A DNA stretch of 64,000 bases, taken from positions 61,081,414 through 61,145,413 of the forward strand of contig JARCOQ010000005.1 of assembly GCA_029207755.1 (NCBI GenBank), in the 5' to 3' direction. Shown here piece by piece: positions 1 to 14,005 of this stretch (positions are counted from its first letter, which is position 1; every line of letters begins with the position of its first letter). The stretch comes from Chamaea fasciata (taxonomy: Eukaryota > Chordata > Aves > Passeriformes > Sylviidae). The notes under the pieces were generated by a model. It ran no database searches. It was given only the letters and a program-made list of their open reading frames with translations, and was not told the DNA's origin. The position numbers and the translations under genes are program-made.

Positions 1-1905
1 ATTTTTAAAAATGCAGCTTGAGTTGTAAAAGAACTCCAAACGTTAAAATCAGCCAGCTTTTTGCATCTAAGTCCCACTGGATTTTTCCACTTCTGTCATT
101 CTTAAGCAATAGCAAACATTTTGTATGACAAGGTGATTGCTAATAAAGATCGAGGGGTTTTTTTTCCTGTAAAAGACTTTTTGCAGGTTGGCTGGATGAT
201 TGTTTGTTTTAATTATGTATTAGAAAGACCACTGAACCCTGTAATTTTGGCTAAGGTATTTCTGTGTGTCTGACATTGATGGGTATTGCTTCTGAAGCTT
301 GTGATGGGACCTTTAACCCAATGTGCCAAGCTGTAACAGTGGGACTGCTCCACCAGTCCTGAAGCTGGACTCCCTGTTCCAGGCCTTTGAGTAAGAACAG
401 AGGTCTCACATTCAGTTCCTTTTCCTGCCTGAATAAAGATGCTGAACCATAATAAAAATCTCTAGCTAATACCAAAAATACCAAGGATGACAGTATGTAT
501 TTACATAAAGAGAAAAATAGATACAGGTTTATCATAATAATGTTTCAGAGAATTCTAGAATGGTGAAAAGAGGTCAGTGATTTTTTTTTTCTACAGAATA
601 TGAAATAGGGCACCAGTTAGGCATTAGGCTTGAGAATCTATGATCACATCTGAGCCAATTTTGTCAGTCTGCGTTAAGTCTTTTCTTTCATCTGAGATTT
701 TGAAAACATTACTTGAAATTCATAAAGAACAAGAAAACCATGCCTCATCAGATTTTCTGTGTCTTTTAAATTAGCTTCAGGGCATTTTTTTAATATTTCC
801 CAAACACTTAGTTTTAGTTACAACTCTTGCCTCTTTCTTTCCCCCTCTTGTCTTGAAATAGTTCAGCAACAGCTCTTACCCATTGAGCTGAAGGATTTCC
901 TTCACCAGGAAAGCATTGAGGTGGTTTGTGGTTTTATTTCACATCAGTGCAATAACCTGGAATGCTTTGTCTTCTTCCTTTTGATGGCTTTATTTAGTCT
1001 GAGGTTCAAGAGTGGAAGCCTGTTGTCATTCCAAAGTTCAGGATAGTTATTTCCGGAACAGGTTCTACTACTTTTATTTAAATAAATAAAAAGCACTTCA
1101 TTAACTTACTGAAGGGTGATGCTTTTTACTAGTTGTCATTCTTTCTTGCATCATTCCTTACACAGCTATAAATTTGGTAGATTGCTTATTTATAGTGATC
1201 AAAATGTTTTTATTGATCTTTCCCAATACAGTCCAGGTGGTTTTGAATTTCAAAAAGTTTCCTGTTAGTAACTGAAATGAATTTCCCAGTCACTCGGTTT
1301 TATTGGGCCTCAAGAATTACTCTTCAGTTTTGGTAACTCCAAATAACATTTCTAAAAGAATTAAAATAACCCACAGTGCTACCACCAAACATTTCAACAA
1401 TTTATACAGCATTAGCAGTCGTATAAAAAGAACTTAGGGACCTTGAACATGGGCAGTCCTTTGGGTAGAGGTGTCTCATTCTTTGACACAAGGAAACAGA
1501 GTTTCTGGGTTTCCTGAGTTTCCATGTTCTATATGCAGGTACTGAATGGAATATACTCGCCTACTACAAAAAGCCTTGCTAGTGAAAAGCACTCATAGCC
1601 GTTCTAGGAACACTGAACATATGGAAAGAGAATCGGGAGACAGTAGGAACAGTACCCAGAATCAGCCACTGACTACTCAAAAGATCTGCCATGGAAGTGT
1701 GAACTGAGCTGGAGATCACCTCCAGGAAGCAGCCCAATTAATTGGTACGTGGGTATTCTATTACCTACAGATGACTTGATTATGTTAAGAAAAATGGCTC
1801 TTGGAGTGTGAAAACTTAAGAAAAAAACCCCCAGAATGGCTATAATAAACTGATCCATACTGCCTATAAAACTAGTAAGAAATCATCGTATCAAGTAAAA
1901 TCAAT

Positions 1906-1935
1906 AATTACTTCATACTCGAGTATGAAGTAATT
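1906..1935. repeat. Perfect 30-bp palindrome
   Basis: Two 15-base halves (1906-1920 and 1921-1935) are exact reverse complements with no spacer, centred on CTCGAG. The symmetry stops at the next base on each side. It lies in intergenic DNA with no neighbouring gene feature. Confidence 0.95.
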
Positions 1936-4061
1936 CATTACATAAAGTAATTGTACTTCTTCTAAGAAAAGATGATGCTTCGTTCCAGCAAAAGCCTGAC
2001 TGTACCCAAAAAATCTCATAGCCGGGAGAATGATCAGTTTTCAAGGAAAGAAGAAGAAAGTTTGAATTCATCTGGAATTTCAAGATTTGTCTGCTAAACA
2101 AATGTCTTGGCAAAATTATATAGAATCTTCCAGTATTACTGTAGATCCACAGGAATTGATGCATCTCCAAACCTGAAATGAGAGTTTTACACAGAACAGG
2201 CTTTTTACTGTTTGAGGATGGCCAGGAACATCCCTTGGAAACCAGCCAGTCAAGTCTGGCTGTGTGACGGAGAGGACCACATTGTGAGGTGGCAGCTGGG
2301 ACTGTGCCTTCTGCAGGACTGAAGGTGTGCTTTCCCCCCTAACTGCCCAGCACCAGCTCAGGGCTGGAAGCAGCAGTGCCAAGCCTGAATGGTGCCGTGC
2401 CTGAGTTAATAAGCCCTGCCAGCTTTAATTGGACTGTTTGGAAACAAGACAGCTGTTGTGCATCCTTAGCCTAATTTATTTCCAAATTTGATAATCCACC
2501 CAGTATTAATGGAGAGCTGACTATAATTATTTTTTTCTGGTTAGACTAGTTGCAGAGTAAGTCATACTGCATTGTGCTCTCTTTCTCATATGTTCCATTA
2601 TGACTTTAAAGAACATATTGCATTATGCTTCCTTTTTGGCTTCCTACCTTATACTTTACAAGAAATTTCTGAGCAGTGGTGTGGTAGTCACATGTTTGCT
2701 AAGTCAGCTGAGTCTATTTATGCATTTAACAGAGTGTCTCATATTCTTCTTTGTGCTCAGTAACAAATCTTTGAACTAAAGATGACTTTTAGATGTGTAA
2801 TAATTTACCATAAGTTGTGCAGCTTTGTATAGATATATAAATATTGAGGATATGCTATATGATAGTAATAAATTGCTTCAAATGAGTACAAGTAAAAGAT
2901 GTGGAAAAGACTTCTAGTACTCTCGCTACTAGAAGCATCCCAAACCAATTTTTTTAATAGTATCTGCGTATATTACTGGTTAAAATAATAATAGGGCATC
3001 TGATGTACTGGACATGTCTTGGACACATAGAAAATGAGTTTCTTGTGATTTTGTGTATGACCCATAACATAATATTGGGCTGAAATAAAATTCCACTGAA
3101 ATTATTAATTGCTATGTGACCAAGATGTCTTGTTCTTTGTTTTAACATAAAACACATGGCTTTGTTTATTTCCATTAAACACGTTAGTAATATGCCAAAA
3201 TGGATATGCACAGATGGACTGGCTGGTGGGATGGATCTAATTAAAACCTCATTGAAGGTGAAGGGTATAACTGCCATCTTTAATTTCATGTAATTTAAGG
3301 ACAATTAAGTCCCCTCCTGTAACCAAGCACAGCAGCAGCCTCCACCCAGACCCAGAATAAAAATACGGTTTCAAATGCTGGAGTCACTGATGGCACCGCC
3401 AGTCAGAGGTGTTGCCACCACTTCCTCCACGTCTGCCTCTGCCCTGTGCTGTATGGACGTGTTGCTATGATTTTTGTTTGGGGGCCTGTCTGATGGAGGG
3501 CATCTGATTTAACAGTTTGCATTTGCTTTGCAAGAAACAGGAACAATGAGAGAGTGGGTAGTTCGTTGCAGAATTAGTGGAATATTTTAAGCTAAAATTT
3601 TTATATTTTTGCAGTGCAAATGTCAATATACAGGCTCCTTCTTCCTTCTAGCTGTGCTTTTTGTGATGTATGTTGCTCCCTAACCTGCTTGAGGTGATGG
3701 TCCAATGGAGTTCAGGGCTGTCTGAGGAATGGTGAAAAATCTTTGGGTGAAATAGAAGAAGTGACCAAAAGAAAAATACATGTACTTCATCAAAGAAATG
3801 CATATCTGGTATGATTCTGTACATTAATATAAGAGACCTCTAATACCTGACATATGATTATGAAGTGCCAATAAAGAACCTGCTGGGCATAGAGGTTACC
3901 AAAAGTCAAAATAACATATTCAAATTCAGGCTGGATCTGCAGAAAAGACCATCAATTTAGTATCAGAGGAAACCTGCTTTTTTAGTCTTTGCAACATCAG
4001 TACAAATATCAGAAGCAAATGCACTTAATGTCACTGTGTCTAAAGCCAGCTCTTGGTCTAA

Positions 4062-4077
4062 TTTTTTTTTTTTTTTT
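4062..4077. repeat. Poly-T tract (16 T)
   Basis: An uninterrupted run of 16 T in intergenic DNA. No flanking retroposon body is recognisable. Confidence 0.9.
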
Positions 4078-7000
4078 AATCATGAGATCACATGAACCAA
4101 TCAAACCCTGGACTTTTGTGTTTCTTTCTGAACAGCACAACTGAAAAATTCATGTGGTCTTAATTCTGATCACTCCCTTTGATTCACTTCCCTTCATCTT
4201 TCTACGGCTAAAAAAGCTGAATGTTAATATCTTAACATTTATATACAGCAGAACACACCTTATGGCCTATAGAAGTCCACAAAAGTTTGATTTTATATAA
4301 GGCATGATTATATCCTTTTTGGTCTTCTTGTCTTCTGTTTGGACTCTTTTTGTTCTCCACACACAGTGTAGCACAGAGGGGTCTGGGTACATAACTGAGG
4401 CTACTGCAGACCACAGGAGCCCCAAACAGCTCTCCTGCCTGCTTCCCCCTTGAGCAGAGCCTGTCTGTGCTGCCCAGGGCAAAGGCTGAGCAGGATGTGG
4501 TGGTGCAATAGGATGCTATTTTGTATCTTTAGAGAAACAGCAAAAAACCCCCAGAGGATGATACAGAAAGCAATAAGGAAACTCTAGGAAGCACCCAAAT
4601 GGGTACTTGATACCGCAATCTATTTGTTTCTTGCTGGGCAGTGACTCCTCCCAGCAGGCTGCTGAGACAATATCAGAAGCACAAGTACAGGAGCAAGTGC
4701 AGTCAAGCAAGCAAAATGCAGTGCTGCATTTCTGCCCAGGTAGCAGGTCTGGGCACCCCCAGTCTAGCTCAGCAGGAACCCTCTCACGAGCTCTGTGTTC
4801 CTCCACAGTGCTCAGATGCTTCCAGTATTACAAGATCAGATGTTTGTGATTTTTCATCCTGTGACGGCTACTTAGAAGTTCTTCTGCTGTCTGGAGAAAG
4901 CCGAATACTGGGAACCCTTTCTCCTGTCATGTGGCTGGACCTACTGCTGCAAATGAAGGGCTTGCCAGAAAGTTGGAATTCTGCAGCATGTGCACTGAGG
5001 CCCTCCATCCAGCATTGCTGCTGGAGGCAGGGTTGTCATTGTGGCGAGCTGGTGACTTGCTTTAGTAGGGGCCAGTGAGGAGTGTGAGGGAAGAAGAGTT
5101 GAGTCATTATAGGAGAGGTTGCAAGCCACGTACTGTGATTGTTTTTTGTAGCTTTGCAGCTCTTGGAGTGTCTTTTCAGAGGTGTGCTGCCCTTACAGCA
5201 TGGGTGAGAGAGGCCAGCCCCTAGGAGGCTGCCAGCAGAGCCTGACTGCTGCTGTTAGTAAAATAATTCTTCCAGCTGGCAAACCTCTCTCAGTGTTTTC
5301 CTAGGATAAAGGTCACTGTGAGCAAGGTACAAGCAAGGTGAACTGTCTCACCAGGCTGTGGGCAGCTTTTGGGCTATAAACTGCCCACCATATGTGACTG
5401 CTCAAGCACCTGAACTTGTGCAGAATTTGCCTTGCAGCCGAGAAGCTGCCCCACCCTTTTGCTTTCCATCATGTGATTTGCCATGCAGGCAGGTGGTTTG
5501 TAACCTTGCAGCAATGCCCTATGTCACCTGTGCACTTGACAACCCAGCTCCAGTTCTGCAAACTTAGAAACTTGTGTTTAGCCTGTCAGATTCCTAGAGA
5601 TTAATCAGGCATATAAATGTTGGCTGGATCAGTAAATAGTTTCCCAGTTCTTTCAAATTCATTTATGGTAACACATTGCTTTTCTTTGTTTTTCTTTCAC
5701 ATTTTAAAACCAGAACATTTAGTTCAAGGGTCACATACAGTCATTATCTTTAAATACTCTGTAAACATAAGCGCTGACAAGATCCTAGGTCAGCAAGTAT
5801 CTCTCAGTGAAAACCATGAAGCAGGCAGATAGCATGTACTGCAGTCAGTCAACAGCACCTAGTAATATGCACAGGTTTTTCTTAAAAGGGACCAATGGTT
5901 TCTAATTAGTTTTTCACCCTCTCAGACCAACTTCTATGAAGTAGCAAAAAGAAAAAAAAACTCAAACAGAAGAGCAGTATCATATCTGTGACTGTGAGGA
6001 CATGAATAATAATGCAATGGAAAATGTTCTCATCAGTGTATAAACTAACTTAAAAGCTTTGAAAGAAATCTGTGACAGAAGAAAAGTTGCTAGAGTTTTT
6101 TCATCCTTCCCCTGAACAGAACTGCTTGAGCATACAAAATTTCAGAGGGTATATTAGATTTGGTTTACACTGTGTTGTAGCATTGCCAAATGGAGCCATG
6201 TTCAGTACTTTGAAAACTAAATCGAAAAAGAGTGTCTTCATTTCAGTTAAGTGCTCTTGTCATTGTTAGGTTTGAGTCCAGATCTCTTCTTGTTTATGCT
6301 TTTGTACATTTGGACTGGTGCTGCCAGCACCTGTGGTTTCACCATGTCCCAGCCTTCTAGGGCAGGTTTGCTGGGAAGGGCTACCAGGCTGACAGCTCTC
6401 CGTAAGAGCTTCCCCAAGTGACATGTGCTTCTTATTTTGAGATGGGAGAGATTTGGGATTGGTTGAAAAATGACTGGCCCGTCTCATTCTGGAGGAAAGA
6501 GAAAAGCAAGTCCTCGAATCCTAAGTGCTCACTGTCAGAAATCAAAGAATTAAATCTCTGCAGCAATTATTTTAAGTTATGTTCATTATTTTCACCCCAT
6601 TCTGTGCATTTTAGGAGCCCCAAGTCACGAATTTTGAAATGCAACACAAATACTAATAAACAAAATACCCATGTTTTGGGAGTTATTCCAGGTACATATT
6701 AGGGAACACATGGTTTGAGCATGCTGCCTCCATTTTGCTGTTAAACCCAGAACAAATGAAGCTAGATAAAGTATTTAATGCAGAAATTCCCAAATTGCCC
6801 ATTCCTATGTATCTCTCTACCACTTGCCTCTGCTTGTGAATCCAAAAGCTGATTCTGTGTTTAACAAGGGTGAAATGCTTAATCTATATTAATATAAATG
6901 AGAGGAGTTTGTCACCCTTATAGAGGTGCTAAAAGGATGTCTCCTATGAGAACATCATGTGAGGACATCACGTAACTACTATTGATTGCTTACAGTTTGT

Positions 7001-10000
7001 TTCATTTCATGGGTACAGATATTCTGCTCTTACAAATATTTGAAATTGTGTCTACAAGAGCCTTCATTAAATGCTTAAAAATTGCTAGTACTTTATCTGT
7101 CAAAAACCACATTTTGTGTGTTAAAAGCAGCCAAAGCACAATATATAGTTGGTATTTGTGGGTGCCTTTTTAATGACCTAACACACACTGCTTCCATATT
7201 GCTAATGGTAAGAACTTCTATTTACTGTATGCCGAGTATGACAGAAGTTTTGATTAATCAAAATTGTATTAAGCCCATATTTAGATAGAGAGGTGCTGTT
7301 TTGATGTACATTTATCTTTTCTTAGTCTGGCTGGTATTTGCTGAAGCAGAATTCTATTATTTCAATAAAATGGCATGAAAGTTATGAAAGCCCAGTCAGT
7401 GTGAATTGTATATAGGTACTGTAAAAAGACTGGCAAATTTTAGCTTCCCTAGGCTTTCAAAAGCTAAGGTATTAATTAAGCAGAGGTGGATAAATATACA
7501 GCTTTGGTGAAGACAGTTTTTGTTGTGAAGATGTGTCTGTTGCTTCTATAGTCTGTAGGCACACTGCATACAAAAACAAGGCAGCGACTGTGCAGGTTGG
7601 CATCATTACCAATATAGGGCAAAAGCAATTGTTGTGTGTGGAAAACTGTAATGGAAATTTACATCAACAACAGAGGAAGAATTGGCACTGAAAAAGTGCA
7701 TGAAAATAAAACATAATAAAGCAGCGATATCATCTTCCCACAGTGCTGCACAAACAAGAGCTATGTGTGCAGAAGGGCCTCTTGAAATAAAAGTGTGGGA
7801 CTCCAAACAAGAAATGTGCCTTTCTCATACACAGTTCTGAGGCTGAGAGAGTTTCCTCTCATGGATCTAAATGCAGTTGTCGTGCACTACTCAAGTACTA
7901 ATTTAGCCTTTTCAAATGGAGCAAGTGTGTTTTAGGTACTCGTGTGCCTGAAGCGATGCACACACTTTGTTTCAAAAAGATGCAGTGCTGCACTGACATC
8001 ATCAAGACAGTAGAGTATAAAGGTCCTTTCTCTAGCATTTGGCCAGTTTTTCATCTTTTTCTTTTCTGATGCTGTTGTTGTAAAAGCTGATTTAGCTGCA
8101 TCTTGCAAATTAATTTATCAAGTGAGAGACAGGGAAAGAGATTAATCTGTCTGCATAGTGTATTAAAATAAGAGAGTAAGACGCTTTTCTCCTGGAATAG
8201 AGCTTTGGGAGGCTGTTTGTCGAGGTAGTAAAATGAAGCTTGAGTGATCTCAGAGGTAGGAAGCACCCTTACTTATCTCCCATATTTTTGTGAAACCTGT
8301 AATAGAAGAATCTAATACATCACAATAAAACATCAACGTTTTGGGCACAAAAAGGTTTCCAGACTGTTTCTTAGTATCGAATTTAGGCATTTGGCCATTT
8401 TTTATTTTCAAGGGCATCTGAAAATAACTCTGAAAGAGAAATCTTTACAGGGAGAGGGTAATGGCTGAGCTCAGCAGCAAATTCTTCAGTTCTGTGTGCG
8501 AAAATCCAGACTTTAGGAACCGATATCACACTGATGTGAACAGAGTAGCATTGAATTATGACTGATTTCCTCCCCAATCACTTACCTTTGAAAGTTTTAG
8601 TCCTGAACTCCATTTCTACCCTGTGAATCAGCTAAGAATCATATGCCCCATAAGCTTTTAGAAACAAAGGGATTTTCATGACCATGGACAATAATCACAT
8701 TCAGAAAGAATTATTGCAAAATTAATCGTTATTTATTCTGTCAGAGACTGGGGAGGAGGGGGGCACAGAAATTTCTGTAAAGCTGGCATATCCACTAACA
8801 GAATTTTCACATTTCTTTGGCACTTATTGGCTGGCCAGTAGGTTCCTTGTTCTTTGCTTACTAGATGTTTTAGGAGAAATCATTGATTTTTGTCTCAATT
8901 CACGTCTGATTTGGCCCAATAATGAGAATTTTACTAGCGTCTTTCATGAGAGCAGGAACAGATAGATAAATTAAAATCTTGACTTAAGATGAAAGAAAAC
9001 CCTTGGTCTTGGAAAATACTCTTCTTTCTTTCACTTTTAAGTGAGGTATTTAAATCATATTTTTAAAGTCTGCTTCCACAGACCATTATAAACCTACATG
9101 TTCTACCATTTTATGGGGTTTTTTAATAGAAGGAGTCCGCATTTTCATTTAAAAGAAATATTCAAGTCAAATTTTCCACTGTCACTGCAAGGAGAAAGAC
9201 AAATTGCTTTCCCTTTTAAGTTCTTGCAGTTTGATTCTGTTCTGACTGTGCTGCCATGATAAATAATGTGGATGATTTAAGGTTAGATGGTAGCTGGCCC
9301 ATCTATGGGCTATTCACTATGGTGTGAGCTCAAGGTGAGGCAAGACAGCTCAGAGCTCAGAGGAGTGTAGGGCTGGTGCTGAAAACCTCCCATGGTGAGT
9401 GTGGGGCTGCCAGGCAGCCAGAAAATGGAGAGAGGGGCACCTGGAAAGCTCTTTACCACATTTGCTCATTGCTAATGAGGAATGCAAGGGGGGACACACT
9501 GCATGGGTTAAAAAAGTCTGTGATGGGCAAAGAAATTTGGCTGCTCCTTCCATGCAGGGTCCCTGCACTGCTTCTCATATAAACTTGGTACTACAGGCAG
9601 AACCTGGTCTCTAGAATGGGGTTTTTAAATCCTTTCACAGAAAATCTCTTTCAAAGTGTTGTAACTACCTATTGATCAACTGCCAGAAAATGACAACTTG
9701 CTCTCAGTGCTGCTAACTAAAGGTGAGGCCTGGGGACATGGCATATTGATTCTTTGGTGTTTATTCTACTATGAAGAACAAAAAGTCAGAAATGGTGTGA
9801 GGTGGGGAATTGATTCTTCAATGTTTATCCTGATACAAGGAACAAACCACCAACAGCTGAAATGGGCAGGAGCCAGGCTCAATGCAGACAAAAGTAGGTT
9901 CTTCAATTCAGATGTGTCTGAGAAGTGGAACAGAGGATGCTTTGAGTACCAGGGTCATACATGGGTTCAAGGGCTGGTGGAACAAATTCATAGAAGAGAA

Positions 10001-10182
10001 ATGTGCTAAGCGTTGGTAAATACAGGGTAATTGCATCTGCCTCAGGCAGACTGTGACCTGCAAATGCTGGAAGATGGGAGACTTTGAGGGGCACATACCA
10101 TATGAGTTTCCTATGTTCTTTTCAGCTTCTGTCAGAGACAGGATCCTGAATAAGGTGAATCTTTCCTTTGACCTGATATAGC

Positions 10183-10205
10183 TTTTTTTTTTTTTTTTTT
10201 TTTTT
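10183..10205. repeat. Poly-T tract (23 T)
   Basis: An uninterrupted run of 23 T. On the minus strand it reads as a poly-A tail, about 300 bp downstream of the minus-strand ORF at 10,504-11,097. This is weakly compatible with a retroposed copy of a transcript, but no target-site duplication was identified. Confidence 0.9.
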
Positions 10206-10503
10206 GTTAGGCACATCCATTTTATAAATAGTAATGCTATCTCACTGCTTCCTACTTTGGATTCTCTATTATCTCATCCATCAGCTATTTCTTGTCGTTC
10301 TGACTGCCACCAGAGATGAACATTCATTATGTGTCCAGATAGTACCTTGCACAGTTGGGGTCACTTGGTGTGACCAAGTGCTTTCACAATACAGCCATTA
10401 TTAAGAAATAGCGTAGAAATGGGGGTCTTAGGTTTTTTCTTTTTGTTGCTGTCTGGGTTTTGTTATGACTGTCATTTGGTTTCTGTAACCCAAATCAAAT
10501 TAG

Positions 10504-11097
10504 TTAACACTTTTTGTTAAGAATGAAATGTTCCCAGCAATGTAGAGATCTTCTCAATGTCTCCCTTTGCCATATAGTGAGCAACTTCAAGGGCTGTAGA
10601 ATCATGATACCTTTTACTAATAAGTTTTTGATTTTTCCCCTTTTTTCCATTAATGCAAATAATTTAGTAACTTGATGTATAGATCTTTCTTTATTGACAT
10701 GTAAAACTAACAATCCCCAGTTGACACAAGAGTGCTTTTTTTTTGTTGTTAGACTGCGGCTTGGACTACTGAATTTTTCTAGAAGAATCATCCTTGCAGG
10801 TTTACTGGGAAATTGGGTCATAACTTTCTGTCCTTTACTGGCTAAGTGTTCACAATAGTGTACCATAATATTTGAAGATGTCAGTGCAACATACAAGCCC
10901 AGGTTGCCAGCTATAAAATAACAGTGCTCTAGCAAGACTGCAAAGCTGGCCAGGGAGAAACATAATACAAGGTAGCCGGAAAACATGGGAATTAGAACTT
11001 GAAAACAGTGGAACTGAGAAACAACATAAACAAGGCAGTTGCATTGGCAAACTGACCACATATTTGCAGTGCAACTTGCCCTTCTTAAACAGGGCAA
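10504..11097 (-). pseudogene. Possible pseudogene or chance ORF with ankyrin-like tail
   Basis: The longest open frame in the AT-rich upstream region encodes 197 residues on the minus strand, and I do not recognise the protein. The middle is hydrophobic with cysteines (about residues 20-75). Near the C-terminus, a neighbouring frame over about 10,524-10,640 reads as a short ankyrin-repeat-like helix pair (ALEVAHYMAKGDIEKI) and ends in its own stop. The main frame just upstream (IHQVTKLFALMEKRGKI) could be the preceding repeat half, which would make this a frameshifted relic. A 23-T run follows at 10,183-10,205, which would be a poly-A tail on this strand. It could equally be chance in low-complexity DNA. 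Confidence 0.2.
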
Positions 11098-11280
11098 GTT
11101 TGGTCTAAATTGAATTCCTGTTGCAGATTGGATTAGGAAAAAGTTTCTCTCACAGTGTTAACTACTAATAAAGAACTGACAAATTTTTCAGCACATTTGC
11201 AAGTTTGAGAGCATCCATGTCTAAGAAACACTGTTCAAAAGAAAATACTCAGAAGATGCTGATTAGCACTGTAATTTTTT

Positions 11281-11348
11281 TCTATAAAATCCTAGAATAT
11301 CCTGAGTTGGAAGGGACTCACAAGGATCATCACAGTCTAGCTCTTATA
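11281..11348 (-). mobile_element. CR1 LINE 3'-end fragment
   Basis: The segment contains the hallmark tail of avian CR1 retroposons in reverse orientation: a degraded TAGAAT-type terminal repeat, then CCTGAGTTGGAAGGGAC, then CACAAGGATCATC and a degraded CCAACTC block. Only the last 70 bases or so of the element survive, typical of 5'-truncated CR1 copies. It supports an avian or other sauropsid source. Confidence 0.85.
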
Positions 11349-13142
11349 CTTGCATAAACTGAGATCCAAGCCTTTGCAAGCAAATGTTTTGTTAGAAAGA
11401 AATCATGGATGCATAATGTTTCTGTGTGGATACTTACATAAAAAAGGATTTTGAAAATAATACATTATTGTGCAAATAAGGGCCGTTCCCTAATACCCAG
11501 AAGTAATGAGTTTTAAAGATCCTTTCCTTGCATACCAGATAGACATACCTGCATACTTTGACAGACAGATTTTTTGGAGTTTAAGCACTCAGACTAGCAA
11601 GTATGTCCAAATGGGGAAAATCACTGAAATTTCAGATTTGGATAATCCCATTAATCAACCTGTTTTCCCAGCTGGGTAAATTTTTTGTTGATTTAGGGGA
11701 AAGAACAACAAAATCCTTTCTCACTACATCTTTGGAACTACTTACAGAAGTTCTGATCCATACATCTCCCAGTCTTCCTCAGAGGAGATGATGTACACAG
11801 GGTATGTGATGGCAGACACCAAGGGTTTGCTGATGCACGGACCACATTGCTCCTTTCCCTGAAGGTCATGTTAATTTAATTACCTTGCTTAGGTGACTGT
11901 GTTTACCTACCAGTTATTTTCAGAAATAAAGTCAAATGCTCTGTGTAAAACACAAGTAAAATTGAAACTAAAGTGTGTCTTCCCATTTGTAGTAGGAGGC
12001 AACTACAATAGAGCTGCCAAAAGAGTGGCTGACTCATTACAATCCCAGACACTATACAGAGAAATACATCACATTCCCTTTGTCTTGAGTCCCCTGAAAG
12101 TGCTACTAACTCCCATTTGGATAGGTGTGCTGGAAGTTTCTTGCCTTATTGAACTAAATGCGGCCCTTAGGTTGTGCACACAGGGTGCTTGGCTTGTGAG
12201 TGGTACACTGAATTTGTAGAAGGAATGAGAGCACTTAGAAGTTACATCACCTTTCTCTCATCCTTAATACCACTGCAGGTTTCTGAACCAGCCTCAGATC
12301 TTCTCCTTGTGGCCTGGGCAACGGCTTGGTGTAAAGACACCTCCAGGGATTTTTTGCCTCCCAGCTGCCTCTTCTAATATGTGAGGACATGACTTGGTTT
12401 CTGTACTCATCACAACCTCTTCCTCCAAAGCAAAGTGCACATTAAAAACATGTTCATAGATACTTCAAAATGTGCCAAGCCTGTGGTCAGTGTGGGTTGC
12501 TGGGATTATTTTTGTTTGTTTGTTTTTATATTAGAAAACCACAAGGGGCCTTAAGGAGCATGTCTTTCACCATTGCTTTCAGAGCACCCTTTTCTTCCTT
12601 CTTAACTCTACCATTAAAAATTTGCTTTGGGCTGATGCTTGGTGGTGAAAGCTAGGCCCGAGGGTTTATTTTTTGATGCGTGAATTTCAGAAAACTGGCC
12701 ATCAAAAAGAGGTAGTTTTGAACATTTGTGAGGTTGGTTTTTTTTTTTTTTCCTGAAGAAAAATGCACACATTTGCACTGTCTGTCTGCTGTTGGGCTGC
12801 TGATGGTGAAGGAACTGTGTGGTCATACCTATGTGCCCATTAGCCCTGTCCTATTAAATTTTGAGCTGATTGTTCATGTTCAGGCAATTTGTTGGGAAGG
12901 TATGGACAAACACCCTGAAAATCCTGACTTTCTGGAGTTGATGTGAAAATAGGCAGCCAGTCAGAGGAGGGAGATCTCAGACCCTGTCCTGAGGTCGACA
13001 TCAGTGAGCCCATGTCGGTGTTCCTCCCTAGGGCAAAAACCCATAGGACACTGGATGTTATTGTCTCTGCTGCTTATAGAGCTGCTTTGTTTTAATGTGT
13101 ATTTCTTGGGAAACCTGTAAGAAAATTGTGATGTCTTTCCCT

Positions 13143-13153
13143 CCCCCCCCCCC
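13143..13153. repeat. Poly-C tract (11 C)
   Basis: A run of 11 C inside a pyrimidine-rich stretch. Confidence 0.9.
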
Positions 13154-13310
13154 TTCTCTGAACAAACAGCAAGATCAGGCAGCAACATGATCTGGTCCTT
13201 TTGTTGCAGACAATTATCAGTCATATGCGTATGTGATGCTCATACTGGTGTTTCTATGACACTCCTAAAACATCCTTCTGAGCCCTTAAACAAATTTGCT
13301 GTAGCAGTAG

Positions 13311-13332
13311 TATCTATCTATCTATCTATCTA
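13311..13332. repeat. TATC tetranucleotide microsatellite
   Basis: Five and a half perfect TATC units (22 bp). A shorter run of the same motif occurs in intron 1 at 15,370-15,384. Confidence 0.95.
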
Positions 13333-14005
13333 GAGTATTTGCAGTTGTATCTAGATATATCCATTGGATTTCAGCATCCTGGTCATTTGAGGAAGGAAGC
13401 TGAGTAACCAAGCCATCAAGGTTTTAAAGTATTTTACTTCTCTGTGCGGTAGACAGGTTCGGGTTAACAGAAATGCAAATTCTTTTTGGTAAATGATACA
13501 AATGTTTAGTGAAAATGGTTGCTTGAAGAATTTGTAAACTTATCTTTCATGTTTCTCAGTGCTGCTGATATTACTTAGGGAAAGTGAATCTGTAGCTCTT
13601 CTCAACTCAATGGGTCTTCAGGTTCACCATCATGTTTCTTATAAGAAGAGAAATACCCAAACAAATCATAAAGATTTGCTTGAATTAGTGAACAGGGTGT
13701 TATTGATAGCAGATATAGGGTTTGCAGCCCGGTCCTGTGGTTACACCGATGTTCCCCTTGGCGAATGAGGGTGTCTCAAAGCTCCCGTGAAGCTCGTGGG
13801 CCAAGGAGCATCTCCACTGCCCGAGGAGACTCTGGGCTTGTTGCCTGCAGATGGAGGTCGCTCCAAGTCCTGCAGCTTGAGCCTGGGCTGAGCCGTATCT
13901 CCGGCTTAGCAGCTCCAGCCCGTCGGGACGACAGCCCGTCCGGACGAGGGGACAGCCCGGGAGGCGGGGTGTGCCTCTCCTTGGGGCGAACATGGGGTGC
14001 GGTGA

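Larger units (their letters stand above)
1..10503. other. Upstream intergenic DNA, no gene recognised
   Basis: AT-rich DNA with many short chance ORFs, all under about 120 codons. I see no recognisable protein motif, no convincing exon with splice sites, no CpG island and no RNA gene. Scattered A and T homopolymers and a few short inverted repeats are present; the notable ones are listed separately. In mammals APPL2 flanks C12orf75 on the far side from NUAK1, so this could be the APPL2-C12orf75 interval, but no APPL2 exon is visible. Confidence 0.6.
11349..13786. other. Intergenic DNA upstream of the OCC1 promoter
   Basis: No coding region or RNA gene is recognisable. It holds an 11-C run, a TATC microsatellite and several poly-T runs, and ends where CpG density rises sharply at about 13,787. 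Distal promoter elements of OCC1 may lie here, but none can be named from sequence alone. Confidence 0.55.

Noticed and set aside
2888..2940. Short inverted repeat CTTCTAGTA/TACTAGAAG and similar small stems (for example near 10,362)
   Set aside because: Stems of 8-9 bp are expected by chance several times in a window this size.
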